Shown here: positions 9,880 through 20,584 of the stretch, in pieces
Numbering within the stretch: the stretch's first letter is position 1
How the letters are laid out: every line of letters begins with the position of its first letter
From: Mesostigma viride
Taxonomy: Eukaryota; Streptophyta; Mesostigmatophyceae; Mesostigmatales; Mesostigmataceae
Direction: 5' to 3'
Assembly (NCBI GenBank): GCA_009746045.1
Contig: RPFO01000050.1
Location: forward strand, 3,037,216 to 3,101,215
DNA length: 64,000 bases
Notes under the pieces: generated by a model
The model's input: the letters and a program-made list of their open reading frames with translations, nothing else
Databases searched by the model: none
Told to the model about the DNA's origin: nothing
Position numbers and translations under genes: made by a program

Positions 9880-10361
9880 AGTTGGTTGGAGACCCATCTA
9901 GGGTCCACATGGGTCCTCAGAGATAGAGGATCTTGTACAGATTACTACAATATACTTTATTGTAGTATTGGGCCAATGGCTGTACTTCACTAGTACTCGC
10001 CAATGGGATAACGCCACGTAGAATATGTGGGCGTCTCCCAGGCCTCCACGTCACCGGCTGGTCAAGGGCCGGTGTAGTACTGTCAATAGGACTGAGCCGA
10101 CTATCGGCCTATTATGTATGCGCATCTGCCTTGGTACCTCCTAGAGGATTCTAGAAGTATCTAACACGCGGCATGCACTGAACTACACGGAATGCATGTC
10201 CACGTAGGATATTCAGCAAGACTGATGAAGGTGCCAAGCGCAATAGAATATATGCGCAACGAAGACGAATTATGCAGCAATGACAATAACGTATGAGAAC
10301 AATAAACACAACGTTCATTTCATGCTTTCTGATTTACATCGCATTCCATTTATTTGCAACT
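9880..10361 (+). repeat. 3' LTR of copia-like element (482 bp)
   Basis: It is the same length as the 5' LTR and identical to it by eye except for one C/T difference (GCAACGAC at about 4304 against GCAATGAC near 10280). It is followed by the TTTTC target duplication at 10362-10366. Confidence 0.92.
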
Positions 10362-10399
10362 TTTTCTACCCTATCCCCTACCCCGGGACCCAAGCCCAT
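10362..10399 (-). pseudogene. gypsy-1 pol N-terminal fragment cut off by the copia insertion
   Basis: An ATG at 10399-10397 on the minus strand opens the same frame that resumes at 3906 once the copia element and one TTTTC copy are removed. The frame is also open upstream across the gag stop at 10411-10413, so pol is in the -1 frame relative to gag. Expression could be by reinitiation at this ATG or by -1 frameshifting; no classic slippery heptamer was seen at this junction. Confidence 0.6.
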
Positions 10400-10410
10400 G
10401 GGCAGGGCTA

Positions 10411-12324
10411 CTACTCCCGAGGAGCGGTGGGACGGGAGGCCGCCTCGCCCGACCACCCGCCCTCTTCCCCCCCCTCCTCCTCTTCGTCAGCCCCCTCCTC
10501 GTCGTCGTACTCGTAGCCAGCCACTGCCTGCGTTTGGCCGGAAGAGGAGGACTGTCGCCGCGCCTCCATCTCGTTGACCGCACGCAACACACCCTTGGTA
10601 GAGCTGGTCGCGCGTGGTCGCGGCTGCTGGTACTGCGTCGGGACCTGTCTGGCGTGCTGCAGGCGAGCCGCACGCTCACCCGCGTTGCGGGGTCGGTCCC
10701 GAGGACCGGAGGAGTCGGGGCGGCTGCCGAAGGCCGGGCCGGAGAAACGAACACTGGGTGTCCCTTCTCCTGTCCCACGACTGGCGTTCTTGCCCCGGAG
10801 CTTGGGGCAGTCGCGCTTGAGGTGCCCCACCTCGCTGCACATGAAGCAGCGCGCCTTGCTAGCGTCGATCGCGTTGACGCCATGGTCAGTGTAGCCCTCG
10901 TCAGGGTCGTCGAGGTACTCGTCCTCCTCCTCACTGGCGAAATCAGTGGAGTACATCTGATTCACCCGCCGCGGGGGAGCAGGTCTGAAGACTGAACGGC
11001 GCACTGAGGGGGCACGCCCGCGGGCCACTACGTCGGCCACCTGTAGGAGATACCTCTGGATATTCAAGATGTCCCACTCTTCCCACGGGACATCAGCATA
11101 GTGCTTGAATACCTCGTCCTGCAGCTCAGGGCAGAGTGCCTCGATGAACCTGCTCTTGTACTCGTACCAGGTCATGTCGGCCAGGTAGGCGGCGCTGGAC
11201 TCGAACTTAGACAGAAACTCGCGATATGGGGTGGTCCCCTGGCGCAGCTTGCTGAAGGCCATCCGCTCGTGGAGTGTAGCATCTGGGGGCACCAGCTTAC
11301 GACGCACTCGGTCCATCAGTTCCGCCACGGTTTGCGGGTATGACTGGGACGCGATGCTCTCACAGTTCAAGATGCTTATCACCGAGGGGTCCATACAGGT
11401 GTTAATCACCAGATCAATCAGATCGCTGGTGGCCAGCTGCCAGTTGTGATGGTTGCGCCAGATGGTATACTGCCGTCGCCACATGCGTCCCCATTCCTCT
11501 ACCTCGCGCGGTTTCATGTCCGCGTGCAGCTTGGGTACATTCTTGAAATTGGGCATCGGCGGGGCCTTTACCGCGGCGGTGATGGGCCCACCGACGTCTA
11601 CGTGGGGAAACTCGCCGAAGTCGGGGGGCTGCGGTCGGGGGAGAGAGCTGGATCTGGGCGGCGTACCATGAGTCCGCCGCACCTGGACGGAGGAGGGGTG
11701 TTCGTACCCCGGGTCATCCAAGGCCACCCTGCTGAAGCTGAAGTTGCCAGCAGGCGCAGGCGAGTGGACCGCGCTGTGGTCAAGCACCCGTGGGCGCTGC
11801 GGTTGATGCGCCGGGCGCTGAACTGGCGTATGAGTCTCCTCGTCCCTGGAAGTGACACTGCTCCTGGTCTCCCCTGGGCTGGTCCGTGGTCTATGAGTAC
11901 CAACGGGCGGGCCCTGCGTGGCTGTTCCCTCGTCCGCCTCGATAGTCCCTTCCAGATCATCGAACTCGCCATCTGCCCCCGGGACCTCCCCTTCCTCGTC
12001 CGAATACCATAGCGCAGTGGGTAACAGGGACGTGCTGCCGAAGGACACTCTGCGTCTGCCCCGGTGTGGGGGGCCCGGTGGAGGTCCCTGGGGCCGCCCC
12101 CGACCTGCCCAAGGATGCGTTGGCCGCCCGGTGACTGGCTGCTGATGGCGGTAGTGCAGGGTATCTTCATTCTCGCCTCTCTGCTGCTCTGGATCAGGTG
12201 GTAGCCATTGTGGTCTCGTCTGGGGTTGTTGCTGCTGCGTCCGGGGTTGCTGCTGTTGCCATTGCTGCTGCGTTGACCGTTGCTGCTGCTGATGCTGCTC
12301 AGCTGCTGTTGCTGCTGTTGCGGT

Positions 12325-12392
<68 letters not shown>

Positions 12393-12578
12393 CTGCTGTT
12401 GCTGCTGCTGCGGTTGCTGCTGTTGCTGCTGTTGCTGCTGCTGCGAGTAGTCTTGGAGCCTCTCTCGGTCGTTCCTGTCATCTCCCTGCCTTGTTAAGGC
12501 GTCTAGGTTGTCCCCATCCGCTGGGAACCTAGGGTTCTGATCTCTGGATCGTGAGGAGCCTTCCGCAGGTCTCTCCAT
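10411..12578 (-). CDS. gag: gypsy-1 Gag, with a frame break in the N-terminal region
   Basis: The long frame from 12048 to 10411 holds a retrotransposon capsid-type region followed by one CCHC zinc knuckle, CFMCSEVGHLKRDC, and an acidic Glu/Asp-rich tail. A second frame starting with ATG at 12578 carries a long polyglutamine tract (CAG/CAA repeat, plus strand 12300-12450) and is open to 11598. The likely original protein starts at 12578 and crosses into the second frame between about 12300 and 12050, which needs one missing base or a -1 shift. By analogy with other Gag proteins it should form the virus-like particle and bind element RNA. The low-complexity N-terminus parallels the Asn-rich N-terminus of gypsy-2 Gag. 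Confidence 0.8.
12300..12450 (-). repeat. CAG/CAA trinucleotide repeat (polyGln) in gypsy-1 gag
   Basis: The plus strand is a run of CTG and TTG units; in the minus-strand gag frame it reads as polyglutamine. Other frames give polyLeu, polySer or polyAla and are shadows. Confidence 0.85.
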
Positions 12579-12881
12579 GACCTCACCTGTATCTGTCCCT
12601 GCTTGGACGTGCAGTGGTACCTCTATCCCCTCTGTACCGTGCTCGTGGTTGTCTACCGGTTCTACCTCTGTATTCTCTAGATCTCGTTCTCTAGTCTCTT
12701 GAATCCTCTGTATCTCTGGCGTTCCTTGTTTGGGACCGTGTGGGCATGGTGCTCGTACCGGTACCTTACACTGCAGGCAACACCTCCCCAGGAAGGAAGA
12801 GAGAGAAAGGGAGAGAGAGCAACCACGTGCTATAGAGCTATAACTATAGAACCTAATACTACTCCCTAGTAATGGTCTCCT

Positions 12882-13220
12882 CTACTGCTTGCTAGGGCCA
12901 ATGGTCAGCTGAGAGAAAGTCACTGTAACTGCTGTCCCCTCCCCTTGGCTGCTGAGCGTGGGTGGCTTAGAGCATTCACGAGTGGTGTGCATCCCCTCAG
13001 GCAATGGCATGTGTTCCCTAACAAACCTATCAGCATCAATGATGTTGTCAAACCCTTTCCACTTAGCACTAGAGCCTTGGGACAATATCTTATCTTTAAT
13101 ATGCTCCTCACAAGTCTTCCAGCTGTAGAATATAGCAGGTCTACCCTTATCCCCGTCGTGAGCTACTGCGTAGTAAGGAAATCCAGACTGTCCACCCTTG
13201 TTTATTTTACGTCGTGGCAT
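12882..13220 (-). CDS. Small leader ORF with RNase H1 N-terminal (hybrid-binding, Cauli_VI-like) domain
   Basis: The 112-residue product begins MPRRKINKGG and then matches the pattern of the RNase H1 N-terminal hybrid-binding domain: YYAVAHDGDKGRPAIF, a conserved Trp in SWKTCEEHIKD, then AKWKGFDNIIDADRFVREHM. In RNase H1 this fold binds RNA/DNA hybrids, and the same domain occurs in caulimovirus protein VI. The ORF lies on the same strand as gag, about 300 bp upstream of the gag ATG and about 750 bp downstream of the LTR, so it would be the first ORF on the genomic RNA. No catalytic RNase H domain follows. It may be a captured host domain serving reverse transcription or translation; that role is inference. 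Confidence 0.65.
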   Translation of the reverse strand: MPRRKINKGGQSGFPYYAVAHDGDKGRPAIFYSWKTCEEHIKDKILSQGSSAKWKGFDNIIDADRFVREHMPLPEGMHTTRECSKPPTLSSQGEGTAVTVTFSQLTIGPSKQ

Positions 13221-13599
13221 GTTACATCATAGTCTGGCAGCGGCTTGCAAGCAGGAGAGAAAGGGGAAACCCAGGCTACCTCTAATGCAGTGACCTTAAA
13301 CAAACGAGGAGAGAGCACGGAGTGTAGCACAGCACACGCCCGAGCCTTCCGCAGGAACGGGCTATACGCACACACGGAGGTAAACACCGTCAACACAGTC
13401 GGCAACAGCCAGACGGTATCCACCCCCACGACCCCTTGCAGGTCAAACAACGAATGGCCGTCTCCGCGCGACGTCCATGGGCACCAACAACATTTACAAC
13501 CTATAGAGGGTACAACATATAACATAAACCCCCTACGCGCGCGGACCCGGATAGAAAGCGAGCTCGCCAGCTAGCCTTCAGCAGGCATAGCTTGTAAAG

Positions 13600-13870
13600 A
13601 AAGACTTCTAACTAGGGGACGTACCATCTTCGATGACGTTAATCCCTCCTGAGCTGGCCGCCACCCGGTGTCGTTGAAGGCAAGCCCTGGCCGCCACTAG
13701 GTGTCGTTGAAAACAGGAGAGCTGAACGCTATCGTTGACAGCACCTCACCACAGGACTATTGCTAGCCCCGCCGAGTATCCCAGACTGGCCGCTTGCTGC
13801 CTAGGTTGTCGTTGAATCCCTTTACGGGCTGGCCGCCGGCCTGACAGCAATCGTTGAATTCCGGAACCTC
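13600..13870 (-). repeat. Imperfect short repeats in gypsy-1 leader
   Basis: On the plus strand four imperfect units, each with a CTGGCCGC-like start and a TCGTTGAA end, lie at roughly 13655-13680, 13687-13712, 13788-13822 and 13826-13860. They sit between primer-binding site and leader ORF, where packaging or translation signals of LTR elements usually lie. Function unknown. Confidence 0.5.
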
Positions 13871-13953
13871 TACCTACGCCAAACTTCGTCTTGGTATCCT
13901 AATTGGCTCACTAACCCTCTCCGCGAGAGTTAGCTAACCTTTCCAGCACATTT

Positions 13954-13966
13954 CCTCCGATAACCA
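13954..13966 (-). promoter_or_regulatory. Primer-binding site of gypsy-1
   Basis: One base inside the LTR the minus strand reads TGGTTATCGGAGG. It begins with TGG, the complement of a tRNA 3' CCA end, and resembles the plant initiator-Met type site TGGTATCAGAGC with one extra base. The tRNA itself was not identified. Confidence 0.6.
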
Positions 13967-13967
13967 G

Positions 13968-14550
13968 TGTTACGTCCCTGCCCAGACACACCTAGCCTGA
14001 GCTACGTAGCGAAAGACCCTTCTCGCCGGAATTAGGAATAATCCAAGATAGCCTAAAGTAGGTTGCGCTTCACGACGTGAGTCGTGAGATATCTGGCATC
14101 ACGGCTTAATGCCAAGCTAATTATACACACTTATATTGGCTAGCAATACCAATTACAAATGGATAGTGCCCCGGGCTCAATGTGTAGGCGTATTCGCACT
14201 TATCATTCATTAAACCAAGAGGACGAGACTCTCGTCCTCGGACCAATTTAACCTAGGTTGGTTGCGGCGCAGATACACGCCAATTTCCTTAGAACAATCC
14301 GAGTCACTCATTCCACGTAGGATCCGGGCCGACATCGACCCTCAACTATAGGATCCACGCCTAGAACCACTGACGGACTCAGAACCGGCGCGGCGCCACA
14401 GCGCCGGCCCCTAAAAGGACAACCTAGGACCAAAATAACTAGTCCACTTCACACAATAGCCAAGGTCCATAAAACCCAAGTCCAATAGACCAAACAGCCT
14501 TAGTAATTTATTCCATTGTTACGTCCGGCCAAAAGGGCAGGGACGTAACA
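13968..14550 (-). repeat. 5' LTR of gypsy-1 (583 bp)
   Basis: On the minus strand it starts TGTTACGTCCCTGCCC and ends GGGCAGGGACGTAACA, 16-bp perfect inverted ends of TG...CA type. Inside the start, the terminal sequence is mirrored once more (14517-14526 against 14541-14550), which can form a short hairpin. The primer-binding site lies directly inside. The partner LTR is outside the window. Confidence 0.8.
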
Positions 14551-14569
14551 TCTTGGACGTGTAAATTAA

Positions 14570-15143
14570 TTAACTAATTAACTAATTAAATTAAATTAAA
14601 TTAAATTAAATTATAACATGCCTCCGTGGGGAGATCATGTAGCACTATGTATTCCATTAATTAATTAATTAATTAGACTCGTGCTCCCGTTGGGGAGTCA
14701 CGGAGCATTAACCCCGATGGATGGATGGATGGGTACAAACATTCCTACCGGTCTAATCTATCTACACTGGCTACATTAATTAATTAATTAATTAATTAAT
14801 TAGACTCGTGCTCCCGTTGGGGAGTCACGGAGCATTAACCCCGATGGATGGATGGATGGGTGCAAACATTCCTACCGGTCTAATCTATCTACACTGGCTA
14901 CATACTACATCTATCCAACAGCATGCTAACTACAACATCTATCTAGGCAGCCGCACGCTGCCCCAGGGGGAGCTATCTGGCGTGCCTCCCGCGCGGGATT
15001 GCACACGCGGGCGCTTCCCCACTGGGGGGGGCTCGTTGTCCTCTATGACCTGGGCCCACATTCCATGATGGATGGGGTGGGGGAAGCCGCGTAATCGAAC
15101 TATCCTAACTCTAAGCTATCTAGTCTAGAAAATCCTCACTACA
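14570..15143 (-). mobile_element. LINE 3' UTR ends, partly duplicated
   Basis: On the minus strand, sequence continuing from the LINE ORF2 stop ends in a CTCCC-CAAC-GGGAG hairpin (14811-14824) followed by a TAAT-repeat tail. About 120 bp including hairpin (14684-14697) and tail is repeated once more, and a third, shorter end with hairpin at 14622-14633 finishes in a TTTAA-repeat tail (14575-14612). The last end closely matches 47640-47715. Direct abutment on the gypsy-1 LTR shows that gypsy-1 landed next to or within this cluster. Confidence 0.7.
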
Positions 15144-15389
15144 CTACTCATCAAAACGCCTCCTCCGCTTGGGGGGAGGGGGCTTGCCCACAGGGTCGGG
15201 CGTGTGCGCCTTGACAATCTTCTTCCACCGCGTCTTGTCCTGCATGGCAGTCCAAAGACGGGAGAGAGAGTGGATGCGGTACTCAAACTGGGCTGGGACC
15301 ACTAGGTCGTCCAGCAACATCTGGGTGTAGTTCGTGACAGGTTTCCCTACCCTTTTGGGAATGCCCTCGGGGCCAGGCCAGGCCCCAAA
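15144..15389 (-). pseudogene. C-terminal fragment of a LINE ORF2 (5'-truncated)
   Basis: The minus-strand frame is open from a TAA just above 15389 to TAG at 15146-15144, about 81 residues. It contains KPVTNYTQMLLDDLVVPAQF, then HSLSRLWTAMQDKTRWKKIV and a basic end KRRRRFDE. The Trp/Arg-rich pattern close to the stop is typical of the last part of LINE reverse-transcriptase ORFs. The final codons and following UTR recur at 47524-47640 on the plus strand, which supports a dispersed LINE family. No RT core is present, as expected for 5' truncation. Confidence 0.55.
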
Positions 15390-15594
15390 TTAACTAATGG
15401 TTATTCTCAATTTATACTTGTACTGTTTATCCATGATACTTGTAGACACCGACCTCGGTCTGGCCGGCCCCCAGCGGCTTGGCCAGCCGGGGCGCTATAT
15501 CCTGCATGACCTGGCCTGGCCCCAAGGACAAACCCAGATGGGTCAAGTGGTAGACTTGCCATGAACTATACTAACCAGTTACCACGCTAGACAG

Positions 15595-16275
15595 GACCCC
15601 TAGGGTAGAGAGCTTAGAATGATAGAGTTGACTTGATTTTTGATGTTGTAGATAGATTCGGCCGGTAGGATTGTGTGTCCCCATCCATCCATCCATCCAT
15701 CCATCCATCCATCCACCCACCCACCCACCCACCCACCCACCCACCCACCACCCACCCACCCACCCACCCACCCACCCACCCACCCACCCACCCACCCACC
15801 CACCCACCCACCCACCCACCCACCCACCCACCCACCCACCCACCCACCCACCCACCCACCCACCCACCCACCCACCCACCCACCCACCCACCCACCCACC
15901 CACCCACCCACCCACCCACCCACCCACCCACCCACCCACCCACCCACCCACCCACCCACCCACCCACCCACCCACCCACCCACCCACCCACCCACCCACC
16001 CACCCACCCACCCACCCACCCACCCACCCACCCACCCACCCACCCACCCACCCACCCACCCACCCATCCATCCATCCATCCATCCATCCATCCATCCATC
16101 CATCCATCCATCCATCCATCCATCCATCCATCCATCCATCCATCCATCCATCCATCCATCCATCCATCCATCCATCCATCCATCGGGGTTAATGCTCCGT
16201 GACTCCCCAATAGGATTAAGAGTTTAATTATTTAATGAATTAATTAATTAATTAATTAATTAATTAATTCTATCT
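15595..16275 (+). mobile_element. LINE 3' end, plus strand, with expanded internal microsatellite
   Basis: The left part (GTAGATAGATT..GGCCGGTAGGA) and the right part (GGGGTTAATGCTCCGTGACT, then an ATTA tail to about 16270) match in order the LINE 3' UTR seen on the minus strand at 14655-14900. In those copies only three or four CATC units lie between the two parts; here there are about 125. Confidence 0.65.
15683..16184. repeat. CATC/CACC tetranucleotide array (~500 bp)
   Basis: A few CATC units are followed by a long CACC block with one slipped CCA unit near 15749, then about 30 CATC units. Long apparent proteins in both strands (His/Pro or Gly/Trp repeats) are by-products. Confidence 0.95.
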
Positions 16276-19200
16276 AGAGTGAGCCAGACCCTAGGGGTCT
16301 TGCCTGCCATGATTCCTACGCTTGCAAACACGCGGCTTCCCCATGTACTGGGGGGGGGGGGGGGGCGTCATTGTCCTCTATACCCTAAGCTTACTTGGCT
16401 TTGTCCATCATCTTTCTCCGAATCACGGAGAGGCCTAGGACCCCATGTCCTCTAATAGCTTGCCTTACCTAGACCCCACCACATTTGCAACACAGCGTAC
16501 GCTGTCAACATGTATGCACAGATGGCTAAGTTATGACTAGTTCATGAGTCTAGTGAATAAACCTCAGTCAAGTAACCCATGCATCACAACACAAGAACAC
16601 CCTTAACCCAGGTGCCTATCTACAATGCCCGACAAACAATGACTATGGACGTCAGGACACAAAGCAAATGTGTAATGGAAAATGCTTGGTATCAGTCCCA
16701 TAACCAATATGGCTAGCTCCCTTGCTAATACATGGATGATGCCTACAACCTGGATGGAGGAGTTGAGCTACAAGGGCTAAAAAAAACAAATGCATATACA
16801 GCCAAATGTCACATATAAGGTATTGCCAGCGTGGCGTGCAAGATTACCTTGTTTTCGATGACGATGCAGACCCTGGAGGCGTTCATGAGTATCGCCAGCT
16901 CCTTGCAACGGCGATGCCGCCAGGCATTTAGGGTTCTTGACTACGCAATATATAGAACGTCTACGATGCCACACCTCCAATAAAGCAGGTGAAGCAAAAG
17001 TCCGATATTTTACCGACCAACTCTAGGTAAGATTGAGAAGCATGATATATGCAGCGTAAGCCATACCTTTGAAAGCTGCGGTAAATTTGAAGACGCAATT
17101 ACTGCAACAAGCGGCGTACAAATTCACGTAAACATACCGGAGAGGACTCAAAAGTTTACCATCACGGACTTGTAGAGCGGGAACAGACTGGGAGGGGGCA
17201 AGGCCGCATGGCGCATGGGGCAAACGAACGTATCATGGTATGCATTCCTTCCCACCCAGGCGAGCCAAGAAAACCCGGCATCCATGGAAGGCTTTTCGCG
17301 GATCGCGCAGGCAAAGGAAGGATTTTCATGGATATCTTGCAAGGAATGGCTGCATACCAGACCCGATAGGGTTATTTTCATTGTTTCCATTGCTAAACGC
17401 TTCTTCCTTCATCGATTCAACCCACTGCATTTGATTGTTACCGCAGCTGGCATGCATCCTAAATTATTCATCGCGGCCAGAATTGCATATTAAACCCACA
17501 TGCGAGTTTGTATCAAGAAGGAACAGTGCACACTGAGCTATGACACATCGTACCGGAACTTTCTCTACAACCATCAGGATAGTTTTTTGGCCAATTGCTT
17601 GCCAAATTAGTCAAGTATTCACGGAACGCACGGCGCCATCGCCTCGTGCACCGCACGGCACGGTCCGCGGAGGTACCGCGCGAACTTTTGGGCGCGAAAA
17701 CTTAACGACGTGCCCCCAACTGTCCCCTCTGTACGTCTGTACCGTCCACGAGACGGCAACACGGAATCTGACAAACGAATCAGATTTCGATCGGAAAAAC
17801 CGCTGTCTGACCATGGTCTGACGCATCGAACTAAGAATCCCGACTGATCTGTAATAAAAAACACCTGTCTGCAATTAGTGAAACTAATCTGTAATTAACG
17901 GGCCCCAACTTTACTAATCTGCAATTTTCTCTTTTTTTTTTTGAGACTATATCGATGTGCACATGTGGTTTGGCTAAGCTTAGCCGCCTAGCGGCTAAGC
18001 TTAGGTAAGGTTTACGAAACATTTCAAACTTTTCATTAAAATTATATTAAAATATTTAAGCGCGACGCACAGCGTCTCCACAGACATTTTTCTACCTACA
18101 AAATACAATGTTAATCATGATTCTGGCGCTGTCACAAGGTCCGGCCGGCGACTTGCGCCGGAAATGCGCGGACTACACAAAGTAATTTGGCACACGGCCA
18201 CGTCCAGGCTGTTTGGGATCATAAAAAGACTTTCCTCACGTGACTTAGTGTTTTCCTGTTGACATCATGCCCATAATAATGCTGCTGTTACCCTGCTCAT
18301 GACCATGCCCTGAATTCCATTCTTTGGTGACTTAGTGTTTTCTTGTTTAGGGGCTGGCATGCATGCGTTGCCGTTGACATGCCATGGATGAAAAACGCCA
18401 AGAAGAGTATATGGCCCCGCTGCCACCAAAAAGCACCTGGTTGATCAACCAAGGGGATAGCCTGCACAGTGAGACACAATCACAGCAGACCCAGCAAAGC
18501 AAAATTCAGGTTGTAAGCGAGTGGAGATTACAAGCAAAATTCAGGTTGTAAGCGAGTGGAGATTACTTTTGACATGCTTGATGAAGCAATATATATTACA
18601 CCTTCTATCGTCACACCTTCTATAAACAAATAGTTGATTGATCACCTTATACACCACGTAAACATGCTAGCAGACGCGCTCTTCAGTCCAGTGAAAATCC
18701 ACGTGCGAAGCAAGTCAGCTTACGCAGAAAGCACCATGAATGTAAATGACGCCCCAAACCCGTGACCAGGCAAGCATCCAGAGGGGCTTTCCAAGCCCAG
18801 TATATTCCAGAAAAAAGCATCACAGATCCTTGGGCAACGGACGTTAACGGACATTCGAAGGACCATGAAGATGGAGTCCTGCACGGCTAAGAAAATAAAA
18901 CGCAACGCTACGCTATGTCTTTGCTGCGACTAGGTGGATTCGGCGAAAAGGAAAGAACGCAACCATGAAAATGCATCAGAAAGAGAGCAGGTAGTACCCC
19001 GGTAGGTAGTACGCCTCACCATCGGCATCGCCAGTTACGTCCCGTGGCAAAAAATCCAGCGTTCTTTCCAATATGATGACACCAGAAACTCGTCGGCCCC
19101 ACCCCACGCCTTCCACGAACAGCAAACTGATTTTACTAGGCACCCAGTACGTACAGCAATTAAGCATGATACTACAATACCTAAATCTACAACGACATTC

Positions 19201-20584
19201 CATTTCCAGGTCGCCATAGCGACGCGGACCTCTCCCACGCAGGTATCACTCCGTTGACGCACCTCCAGCTCAGAAAATTTCGTACTTTCTCTTCAAACAT
19301 AAAGATTTGACGTATAAAACCATGGCTGCGCATTCCCCATCCCAATTTTCTAGCGTACGTTTCCTGCCATCGCCAGCCAGCAAACTACAATACGCTTCCG
19401 CGGACACCTTTTTCAGCGGGGAAAGTGCCCCCGGGCTTCCGGGGCAAATTCAGCAAGCGCTGCGGAACTTAGATACTAAAAATTCGTTTTTGGTTCGTAC
19501 CGTACAGCCAATCATTTTGCGCCCGGATCAAATTGTGATCTGGGCACTGAACACGAAAATTTCAGCGGAACGTACGAAACACCAACGCAACTACAGAAAA
19601 TTTTCAGTGACGAAACTGTAGTACCGTGTACCAAGCAAAATGTAGTAGGACTTCGCTAAATTCACGTTCGGAATTTTTCCCCGCAAGATTCCCCCGCAAG
19701 ATTCCCCCGCACGATTCCCCCCGCTAGGTTCAGGCTCCAGTCGATGCTCGCCAAATGGCGCAAAAAAAGAAACATATGTTAAAATCAACGGTGCGAATCC
19801 TCGTTACCGCTCGGGTAACATTCTCACTCATTTCGCGTCTCCTACGAACCGTATTGTTGCTCGCGGAGCACGTCACTTTGTTTTTCGTCCGGCGGCGTGG
19901 CCTGCGGCTGCGTCGTTTCGGTGGTGTTATCGATTTCGGGTCGTTTCCGTTGGATTTGTGACCGTTGGGGCCGAAGGCCGTTTGTTTTCCGTAGTTTGCT
20001 TGTTTTGGATGGGTTGTTTATGTGTAGTATTTTGTAGTATTCTGGACGGACGACCCGAGCCGCTAACTTATGCGGGTTTATCGCGTCCGTTGGATCCATC
20101 ATCGTACGCTCCAGATTGTCGGCGGCTAACGTTTTAACTTTTTTCATTTTGCCTTCGTATATCACTTTTCCCACTTTTCCGACTGTTCAGCTACAATACC
20201 GTACTGTACCAGTACGGTATATAAAACGTCGCGCTCCGCCAGAGAGCGGTTTTGGCAGGAAGCGGGGCATGCCATCAGCCATGTTGCCAGTAGAAGCGCT
20301 TCGCTGCGCGCTATCGGCCGTCGGGTGACGGGTAACCGGCGTGCGAATTAACTGACTTCCCGCGTCCTCCACCACTCACACAGGGCAATATTAGGGCATG
20401 AAAGCATGCATGAAGGGCATAAATTGCCTTCATCCAGGACCCCTGCACGTTTTGAGTGTGCGCCCATAGCTGCCATTCTTGTCACACGCAGCCTGTCGTA
20501 GCTCCCTGGTGTATGGTGGAGTAGGGAATTCGGCAAACGCTGCGTTGATGCCAATGCCTGATTCTTGCGGACACGTGGACTGCA
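16276..20584. other. Intergenic stretch without a supported gene
   Basis: No frame here looks protein-like for more than a short distance. Seen: a poly-G run near 16350; a perfect 14-bp-arm palindrome at 17974-18004; a 35-bp tandem duplication at about 18497-18566; four copies of a GATTCCCCCGCAA-like unit at 19680-19730; and a 110-codon minus frame (20174-19842) rich in Lys, Arg and Gln that was not recognised. Confidence 0.5.
17974..18004. repeat. Perfect inverted repeat, 14-bp arms
   Basis: Arms CTAAGCTTAGCCGC and GCGGCTAAGCTTAG are separated by CTA. Each arm contains the smaller palindrome CTAAGCTTAG. Purpose unknown. Confidence 0.85.

Larger units (their letters stand above)
3907..10361 (+). 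mobile_element. Ty1/copia-like LTR retrotransposon, nearly intact
   Basis: Two 482-bp LTRs flank a gag ORF and a pol ORF. The 5-bp target duplication TTTTC is present on both sides (3902-3906 and 10362-10366). By eye the LTRs differ at a single base, so insertion is recent. The pol order is integrase, protease-like region, RT, RNase H, with RNase H last as in copia. A purine-rich stretch (about 9862-9879) precedes the 3' LTR. The element sits inside gypsy-1 in opposite orientation. Confidence 0.92.
1..14550 (-). mobile_element. Ty3/gypsy retrotransposon gypsy-1 (left end outside window)
   Basis: Read on the minus strand the order is LTR (14550-13968), primer-binding site, leader ORF, gag, then pol with protease, RT, RNase H and integrase. 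This order, with integrase last, is that of Ty3/gypsy. The 3' LTR would lie left of base 1. A Ty1/copia-like element (3907-10361) with its duplicated target TTTTC is inserted between the first dozen or so codons of pol and the rest, so gypsy-1 was here first. The 5' LTR carries 16-bp perfect inverted ends. gag and the end of pol carry frame breaks, so this copy may be inactive, though base-calling errors could mimic that. Confidence 0.9.

Noticed and set aside
15571-16227. Six overlapping 170-200 residue frames on both strands
   Set aside because: They are translations of the CATC/CACC array with short LINE flanks; composition is purely repetitive.
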